Source of the DNA: Piscicola geometra | Lineage: Eukaryota; Annelida; Clitellata; Hirudinida; Piscicolidae | Assembly: GCA_943735955.1 (NCBI GenBank) | Contig: OX030959.1 | Location: forward strand, 1,011,225 to 1,075,224 | Direction of reading: 5' to 3' | DNA length: 64,000 nucleotides | Shown: positions 56,906 through 64,000 of the stretch, one piece after another | Layout of the letters: the number at the start of each line of letters is the position of its first letter | Position numbering within the stretch: position 1 is the stretch's first letter | Made by a program: the position numbers and the translations under genes | Notes under the pieces: model-generated | The model's input: only the letters and a program-made list of their open reading frames with translations | The model's database searches: none | Told to the model about the DNA's origin: nothing

Positions 56906-58446
56906 TTACGCCCTTTGTTCCCAAACGCAGTTCAGGATCTTCTGGTTCCAGACATGAGGTTTGGAACAGGTCCTTATGTAGCACTGCATCCACTGACTAC
57001 ACTGCACGTACTTGTTCTGATTTTTGTGTGGCCAGTAGAACAACCTCTTGAATACGTTTTTGGAAGTGCATGGGTTTTTGAATTCACAGTCGTAATCAGG
57101 GTGGGAATTTGTAGGGGTAGTTGTTGCATAGGTTGTTGGGGTGGTTGTTTCATAGGTTGTTGTGGTGGTTGTTGCATAGGTTGTTGTGGGGGTTGTTTTA
57201 TAGGTTGTTGTGGGGGTTGTTCTATAGGTTGTTGTGGGGGTTGTTTCATAGGTTGTTGTGGTGGTTGTTGTATAGGTTGTTGTGGTGGTTGTTTCATAGG
57301 TTGTTGTGGGGGTTGTTTTATAGGTTGTTGTGGGGGTGGTTTCATAGGTTGTTGTGAGGGTTGTTCTATAGGTTGTTGTGGGGGTTGTTTCATAGGTTGT
57401 TGTGGGGGTTGTTCTATAGGTTGTTGTGGGGGTTGTTCTATAGGTTGTTGTGGGGGTTGTTTCATAGGTCGTTGTGGGGGTTGTTTCATAGGTTGTGGAG
57501 GCTGTTGAGAAAATTGTTGTAGAGGTTGTTGTAGAGGTTGTTGTGGAGGTTGTTGTGGAGGTCGTTGTGGATGGATCTGGTCCGGTAAGAAATAACTTAA
57601 TAGTTTAATATTTTAAATACTTAATTATATAGATACTTGAAAAGTTTTTGAAATTTGTGACGCCTTGAATAAGTTATCTTAAATTTTTGACTATTTTTAT
57701 TTTAATCTTTAAATGAACATAATTACACATACCGCATTTACATTTGCACTCAGTTCCTTCAGGACAGGGGCCACAACAACAAGGCTTTTGTTCTTAAAAA
57801 GGATATGAAAAATGAACAATGAAAAATGTTTAGTTGAAAAAAAATAAAATTTATTGAATAATTTAAATAATTAAATTTTAAAGATCAAGAATTGTTTCAT
57901 TACTTCCAGATCCTGGTACAAGTATCACTTTTTTTGACGTTTCCAATTCGATGTAGAGGAGCGCACCATCACCTGCCTTGCGTTGTTTGATGGAAGAATG
58001 CCATGAAAACACAAATTACGATGCTCAATAGATGATATTTCAAACTTATAAGAAAAAATTTTGAACGTTTTAGAATAAATAAAAATAGTCTCAGTCGAGA
58101 TTCTTCTAGTAGGGCTTAGATCTTTCTTGGCAGAGCGCATCTCCTCACCAGAAGCTACTAGGCGACTGAAGGAATCGAACCCACATCATTGCCGAGCAAA
58201 GGCAGACGTCTTACCACTACATCATCGCCGTACGTCGAACATTTCAAAGACTACTATTACATTTTTTAGGCTCAAACAAACCTCACTGTTTTTTCCTCCT
58301 TGAATATTCTTCATTTTGTTGTACATTTCTTCGTTGTTGATTAAAGCTCTCAAAAGTCTATCGGACTTTTCTCCAGATGCGACATCAGAGGCGGCATTTC
58401 CTGCAGCGCACACAAGGACTGTCAGTAGGAGTGCCAAGACTAACAT
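56906..58446 (-). CDS. secreted Cys-rich/mucin-like protein with chitin-binding type 2 domain, copy 2 (intact)
   Basis: Four exons join in phase: 58446-58282, 57976-57904, 57792-57733 and 57576-56906 (stop TAA). Exon 1 gives a signal peptide (MLVLALLLTVLVCAAGNAAS) and a charged helix with the RLLRALINNEEMYNKMKN motif. Exon 2 is AGDGALLYIELETSKK. Exon 3 is Cys-rich, KPCCCGPCPEGTECKCKC, like a metallothionein. Exon 4 is Thr/Ser-rich with about 15 copies of an 8-residue TTYETTPT unit, a likely O-glycosylated mucin-like stalk. It ends with a chitin-binding type 2 (peritrophin-A/CBM14) domain: YDCEFKNPCTSKNV, RLFYWPHKNQNKYVQCS, VWNQKILNCVWEQRA. Length is about 322 residues. Signal peptide plus these modules means secretion; the role is inferred only as matrix or surface coating. 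The combination with a metal-binding-like patch is unusual. Confidence 0.8.
57118..57500. repeat. 24-bp coding minisatellite
   Basis: About 16 copies of CATAGGTTGTTGTGGGGG plus TTGTTT. It lies in exon 4 of copy 2, and as a multiple of three it keeps the frame, encoding TTYETTPT on the minus strand. Confidence 0.93.
58125..58245 (-). mobile_element. tRNA-like SINE fragment, family 2 (intron 1 of copy 2)
   Basis: Minus-strand A-box-like TAGTGGTAAGACGTC and B-box GGTTCGATTCC, a duplicate of 51295-51415. Confidence 0.6.
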
Positions 58447-58814
58447 TTTGTCGATTGCTTTGGAAACATTGAAAGTCGATTTTCTGGTCCTTTTATACGC
58501 ATCGGCTTGGTACTTGACAAGTGTTGAAGGTTGAGTTGAGATCTTTGAACCTGTCAAAGACGCCTTTCATGGCCACACTTGAAAGGTTTGAAGAGTCGAA
58601 CGCGGATGAAGAATTTCGGAATTCGTAAAAATGAATGTGCGAAAGCCTCCCCAGACTTGTAGTGAGTCATCTGTTTTTTCAAGTGTTTCATAGTTTTTTA
58701 TACTTTAAATTATTCTTTGTCAAAATTTTGTTCGTTTCAAAACATAAATGTTTTTCTCAAAAAGATAAACTACGATATTATTTTCCTTATTGCTGTTCAC
58801 GGGGCTCTAGTTGC

Positions 58815-58925
58815 TCTTGGCGGCACCCAAGAATTCAGGGCTTCTAGGGTGTGTGGGAATCGAACCCCTGACCCAAGCCGTGAGCTTTAACCATGGGTTG
58901 TTAACCACACAGCAGTTAAAATTTT
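58815..58925 (-). mobile_element. tRNA-like SINE fragment, family 3
   Basis: Minus-strand B box GGGTTCGATTCCCACACAC and a degenerate A box. It matches 54040-54120, and both lie upstream of a chitin-binding gene copy. Confidence 0.55.
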
Positions 58926-59682
58926 AATAATTAAATAAATAATTAAAATAAATTTAAAAACATTGAAGTTATTGCTCATAATTGCTAAGGCTCAACTCAA
59001 AATATTCAAGTACAATAATTATTCTTACCGACTAACGCTGACAATTAATTAATGGATTTTTTATATATATTTTAAAGTTAAATTCCGATGAAAATTTATT
59101 ATTGAAACACAAAATTCAAAAACACACAAAATCTAAACAGTTTCAAGGTTAAACACCCCCTCGTATAATATTTGGAAGCTCCTAAGTTTTCGTGCTGATA
59201 TGCTTGTGCTACCCTGTTTTCGTCTTTATGAGTTTGTTTGAGTCACTGATTTATTTTTTGAGTGATTAAGACTCTGTCTCAATGGCTGATGCCCATCGAG
59301 GGACGCTGTTGAGTGGTCACCATTGAGTATTGAGGTGAGCCTTCTTGAGAGTGTTCAGATCGCATCAAATGTAGGCATGAAGAGTGTGACTAATTGTTCG
59401 AACAAACAGCATGCTTGAAATCTTTAAAGCTAAGAGTGAATAAAAAATACAATTTTCTGCCAAATGAGTCACTTACAAAAATTAAACTCTCCATAACAGC
59501 GTTGATCTTCCCGCTAGAATTATTGCTTTCACAACACTAAAATATGCATCGAACGCTTTGACAACTTCATCCCTATCCTACCCCCCATTTTTCTACCACT
59601 CCACTCTACCACTACACCACACTACTCCACCATCACGCTACCCCATCCCAAAGTAGGTCTTCCACTGCTCCGGTAGTCCATC
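58926..59682. other. intergenic DNA, no gene seen
   Basis: AT-rich DNA between the 5' end of chitin-binding copy 2 and the stop codon of the channel gene. Nothing recognised. Confidence 0.4.
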
Positions 59683-61855
59683 TCAGAGGAGGTAGTAGGG
59701 CCAGTAGATGAGGTTTGAGATGAAGAAGACCACAGGAAAGAGCACACGTGACATCTTGTCGACCAGGGCTGCATTGCTCACTTCAGTGCCGTACAACAAG
59801 CCAGTCAGACCGCTCTGCTTCTGCCGTTGCTTCAAGTCTCAAGCAGTCCGTTAAGTATAAATTAAACTTAACGGACTGCTTATACTGTATAATCAACTCA
59901 AGTATTTCATTTTAATGAGACATACATTTTCACCTCATCAACATTTTTTAATTAACAGTTATTTAGCTAATAATCATTTATTTCATTCAAAATTATTTTG
60001 ATCTAAAAAACATTTAGGCATAACTTATAGATTATAACTTAGAGTGAATGGGTTACCATTAAATACCACACAACATTTAGGCATAACTTATAGACTCAGA
60101 AAAAACAGGATACCATAAAAGAACCATAAAACCATTATCAGCAAACGCCCACCTTTCGAGCCACTTGGCCTTTCTCGGCACAGCGTTTGTCCTTCCTGGC
60201 GAGCACATTCACCACTGAGTACTCAATGAAAGCACCGCACACAAACACCAGACACAGCACCATCCACACGTCAATCGCCTTTGAAATGTTTCATAAAGTT
60301 GAATGGTTTCGAATAAGCAAGTAAACAGATCGTTTGATTACCAACAAATGCAATACAATACAACGACGAATATGATTAAAGTGGCGTAAACCGAATGAGC
60401 TTCAAGGCCATTTGGTTATGAATAATGAATCCACTTTTATTATTTATAGTACCAATAAAACTACTCAAAAATTATGCAAAAAAGAAAAGAAGAAGAAGAA
60501 GAGGAAGAATTAAAATTAACGAATTTTAATGAATAACGTTTTAATAACGGCCGGTGAAACTATTATTTTAATATTAACGCTAACGGCTTTTGAGGGTAGT
60601 TTTCTATTAATTTTTGAGTCAAACAGTGGAAGAATTTTAAAAATCAATTTACATTTGCCAAAGTTATGCACAAATATACAGTGGCATATTTTTTTGCTCC
60701 ACAGTGTAGGCATTCTTTCTCCTGGGGCGTTTCAAGATCATCTACTGTCTAAAATTTTAAAGTTTCGTTTAAAAATTTAGCTGACTGCACAAGAATCGTT
60801 CTCACTCAGTCATTTTAACACTTTCATTTTTTAGGTTTACCTTAAAGGCTGGCTCACGTCCTTCTCTTCCAAAAACAATGCCTGCTGAAAAAGACATGTT
60901 GAATAAGCTCCTTCAAAAAGATTAAATTATTCCATGTAGGAACCGGGTCACTCGAGCACTGCTTATTTGGAAACCCGTGAATAGCCCTAACTACTTCTAC
61001 ATCGTCGACTATGCTGAACCCATTCAAACTGAGCCCGTGCTCGCAAAACGAAAATGTTGGGTCATCTTGGGCATTGATTGGCCTTCTCGCCAGCACAACC
61101 TTCTCTGTGAGGTGTGCGTGAGAGTCATCGGCACTGATGCCTGAGACTGGCGATGTCTTACTTCTGCCCGCGAGGCTATTGATGAGTTTCCAAGTATCAG
61201 CTGACTTCCCTTTGGACTGAGAAAGCTTTAAGTTCCAGAACTAAAGCAATCATAGTTATACACCCATCCTTTACATCATCATCATCACCATCGATGATGA
61301 TGATTACATTCTCACTACGTCTCAAGCACTCACCTTGGTGAAAGAGACGGCAGGAAAGCGACCGTGGCCGAGACTCTGCTGCGTGATGGTGAGGATGGTG
61401 AGGATTCCCAAGGAGATTCTGGCCGGCACCTGGAAGCGTGTTTGGGTGTCGTGGTGCTGGACTCGTCGGTCATGAAAATGAGAGGCGTGGGAGAATATAA
61501 TTCTTAACCACTTTCCATTTCTTTTTAATTTAATAATAAAAAAATTAGACTTAATTCTTAAACTCGTACCGAATCCAAGTCGATCCAGAAGGAGACCCAA
61601 GACAGAGTGACCACCATGAAGCTGGGCAGGTAGGTGGTTAGAACGTACGCCTGTGTTTATGTGGTGTAGTGTGCTGTGGTTGAGCGGCTTTTTATTTGCG
61701 GGTTTATGGGGTGTGATATTCTATTAATACTTTAATGAATCTGTTAGAAAATGCAATTTTAATAAAAAATATTTATTTAAAACGGAATAATCATTTCAAG
61801 GCTACCTTAAGTCTTCTTTCCAGATGGATGTGGGCTCGTAGGCATGGAAACGAGC
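59683..61855 (-). CDS. Cys-loop ligand-gated chloride channel, C-terminal half
   Basis: Five exons on the minus strand join in phase. 61855-61806: FPCLRAHIHLERRLK, the stretch before TM1. 61650-61570: TM1, AYVLTTYLPSFMVVTLSWVS plus FWIDLDS. 61429-61334: TM2, VPARISLGILTILTITQQSL, with the PAR motif of anion-selective channels. 60278-60153: TM3, AIDVWMVLCLVFVCGAFIEY, and the start of the cytoplasmic loop. 59829-59683: loop end and TM4, VDKMSRVLFPVVFFISNLIY, stop TGA. It belongs to the glycine/glutamate/histamine-gated chloride channel group; which ligand cannot be told because the extracellular ligand-binding exons are not found in the window and must lie beyond 64000 or be lost. The TM3-TM4 loop is very short. 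A LINE fragment sits in the TM2-TM3 intron. Confidence 0.85.
60860..61170 (-). mobile_element. LINE reverse-transcriptase fragment in the channel gene intron
   Basis: The minus-strand frame reads LNGFSIVDDVEVVRAIHGFP then NKQCSSDPVPTW, the motif just before the palm domain of Jockey/CR1-type LINEs. It then shifts frame. Dead copy. Confidence 0.72.
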
Positions 61856-62355
61856 CTGTGGAAAGATGTAAGTGGCACGTGGGCGGAAGATGAAAGATCG
61901 AAAATGTAATGAAGAATGAAGATTAGTTTATGACTTGAAAACAATTTCTGAAAATTCAAATTGACATGCTTAATTTAAATGAACTTTTATATCAAAATAG
62001 GGTGAAATCAAGGAGAAAAAATCGTTAAAAAGCTCACTCACAAACAAAATTTTAGCAGGCACGATATGCAGAGAAGCTTAAATGGAAAAAAATTCTACCA
62101 GTGGATGAACTTCTTCAATAATTTTGATAAACTTCTGCTATTTTTACTATTCTTGTGCAACATTTCATCAAAATATTTTGCGCAAATATTGGTTTTACAT
62201 GGCAACTTCTCAAAATTGTCTGCATATAACGCAAACTTGTGTTTGGAAGTGATTTTTTTAAAATTTCTTAAATAAAATTTTATATGTTTAAAAAAAACGT
62301 AACTAGTATGCCCTAAAAATATTTGTCTCAAGCCATTTACCTAATGTAGACTATC

Positions 62356-62519
62356 ATGGTGATGATGACAATTATGATAATTACAATAATTATTAACTCT
62401 AATAGGAAAGATAATGACGGCGATAATGATTATTATGATGATGATGATGACGATGATGATGGCGATAATGATGATAATGATGATGATGATGACGACGATG
62501 ACAATGATGATGATGATGG

Positions 62520-62553
<34 letters not shown>

Positions 62554-62570
62554 AGTTATAATGATAGCTA
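62356..62570. repeat. GAT-rich microsatellite
   Basis: Degenerate (GATGATAAT/GATGAC)n stretch; the Asp-rich open frame across it is an artefact. Confidence 0.88.
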
Positions 62571-63274
62571 ACCAGTGCTGATCAAGTTTTTAGAGCAAAT
62601 CTCGTGAGAAATTCCTGGAAACATTGAAAAGATTTTATAGCGCGCAATTTATTATTTTTCTTAAAAATTTAAAAGTTATTTTATATCCTTTATTTTTATC
62701 CTTTATTTTATATCCTTTATTTTATATCCTTCATTTTATATCATTTATTCTATAGCATTTATTATATATATCCTTTATTTTATATCAGTTATTTTAATTA
62801 ACTTTATTTTAATATAATTCATTTTAGTATCATTCATTTCTTTTACAAAGTTTAAAACAATTTGTATATTTCTTATTCTAGCCATGGGCGTAACCAGTCC
62901 CGTATTAAAGGAGAGCAGTTTTTATTTTTTTACATTTACTAAAAAAATGTTTGCATCATCCAACACAAAGACAAAGTTAATATGTTTATCCTTCATTAAA
63001 AAGGTTTATTAAAATTTTATATAATAGGAAAAAATTATCCACCTAATAATAATAAAATCTTGATTTAAATTAAATACAGAAATAAATTATTTAAAAAAAG
63101 AAACTTTGTGGTTGTCCTCTAAGGGTCAGATGTAATTTATGAATGTAATCGAATGTAATAGACAAATTAATGCAACTACTCAGTGTTCAATGAATCATTA
63201 CTTATTCAAGTGACAATTATAGTAAAAGCCTCTGAAGTCAGAGAAGCGCCGATCAAAATGAGTCTTTAACCAGC
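62571..63274. other. AT-rich DNA with a TATCCTTTATTT repeat
   Basis: Around 62680-62780 there are about seven degenerate copies of TTTATATCCTTTAT. No gene or exon of the channel was recognised. Confidence 0.4.
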
Positions 63275-64000
63275 TCAGTTTGGCGACCAGCTGAGCACAT
63301 GAAAAAGTTTCGAGAAATGCTCTGAAAAACAGAGAAAAACAAGATTGTCCTGTTTAACTTGCCACATCCACACGTCTAGATTACGGACATCTACGTGATG
63401 TTTGCGTCCCTGCAGCCTCTGATTCAGCTGGGTGAGGTGGTCACTTATGTCACACAACACAAAGTCTACATCCACTTTAGTTTAGACACAAGTTTTCTTT
63501 ACTTTGAAACAAAAGATTAAATCAAAACTGATTTTGGTGAATAATTGCTTGTAGCATAAGACTTGTTCGTTTTCAAAATAAAATGGAAACCTAGTTACAG
63601 TGGAAATAACAAGATTTAGAAACAGATAGAATTTGAGGAGCTAAAGTAAGGTTAGAATCGAAGATAAAACCAAGGCTACGTATAGAAGATGAAGGGTTTA
63701 GAGATAATGAGGAAGGGGAAAGCAAAACTAAAGATGGAAGGGATAGTGAAGATTTTGATTTTTATTGAAATAGATGATTTTAAATTTGTCAGGGGTTAGT
63801 TTGAGAAACATAGATGAAGCCCAAGAAATTATAGATTGAAGACAGAGAGTTATTTTATTAACAGCAAGGTCAAGAGAGATGAGTTTGATAAAATTCTGGT
63901 ACTTACACATACCTTGCATTTAATTAAAAAAATACTCATTTCTTTTTACATGTGAATCGGTGTTCTTGATCCCGAACCTCTTTAAATACTTTTAAGTGGA
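63275..64000 (-). mobile_element. hAT-type transposase remnant with a nested LINE scrap
   Basis: 63475-63275 (minus) reads DFVLCDISDHLTQLNQRLQG, characteristic of ZBED/GTF2IRD2-type hAT transposases. The flanks 63540-63600 and 63880-64000 match 55700-55860. Between them, 63620-63900 encodes on the minus strand LDLAVNKITLCLQSIISWAS plus KLTPDKFKIIYFN, a LINE polymerase motif, so the LINE probably jumped into the older hAT copy. The element runs off the window. Confidence 0.65.

Noticed and set aside
56974..57489. Pro-Gln-Gln-Pro repeat protein on the minus strand
   Set aside because: This is the wrong frame of exon 4. The frame that connects to the chitin-binding domain and to the upstream splice gives the Thr-rich repeat instead.
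57118..57500. CRISPR-like array
   Set aside because: The repeats are head to tail without unique spacers, encode peptide repeats, and the genome is eukaryotic.

Overview
This is eukaryotic DNA from an invertebrate animal. It is AT-rich, with many small exons, GT-AG introns, long microsatellites and decayed transposons. TTAGGG-type interstitial telomere tracts, the gene set (NPAS4, RPGRIP1L, KIF9, a glycine/glutamate-receptor-like anion channel) and the style of repeats suggest a lophotrochozoan, perhaps a leech-like annelid. The species call is inference. All gene models were built by eye from conserved reading frames joined at splice sites, so individual exon edges may be wrong.

Layout. 36-702: one of two inverted piggyBac-like elements. 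1281-1920: a perfect 20-bp satellite. 922/2091-8427 (+): an NPAS4-type bHLH-PAS transcription factor. 9224-12861 (+): a coiled-coil protein of unknown function. 14790-18117 (-): a leucine-rich-repeat protein, LRRC74-like. 18714-21384 (+): an FG-GAP/beta-propeller-like protein. 22039-41688 (-): RPGRIP1L, the ciliary transition-zone scaffold, about 30 small exons spread over 20 kb. Its introns hold a LINE remnant, a second piggyBac copy, a 4.4-kb TGGA/TTGG satellite, a tRNA-derived SINE and a non-autonomous hAT element. 42167-48122 (+): KIF9, a kinesin-9 axonemal motor. 50052-51626 and 56906-58446 (-): two tandemly duplicated genes for a secreted protein with a metallothionein-like Cys patch, a Thr-rich mucin-like region and a chitin-binding type 2 domain. 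59683-61855 (-): the channel-forming half of a Cys-loop chloride channel. The rest is mostly transposon debris (LINE, hAT, Tc1, SINE).

How the genes fit together. RPGRIP1L and KIF9 are both cilium genes and are transcribed head to head from a 478-bp interval. That interval contains a perfect 14-bp match to the RFX X-box consensus, the classic switch for ciliary genes. The chitin-binding gene pair comes from a segmental duplication that also carried its flanks and intronic tRNA-like sequences. An hAT-type element later landed in the flank of one copy. In the other copy a 25-bp coding minisatellite puts the two ends of the last exon out of frame.
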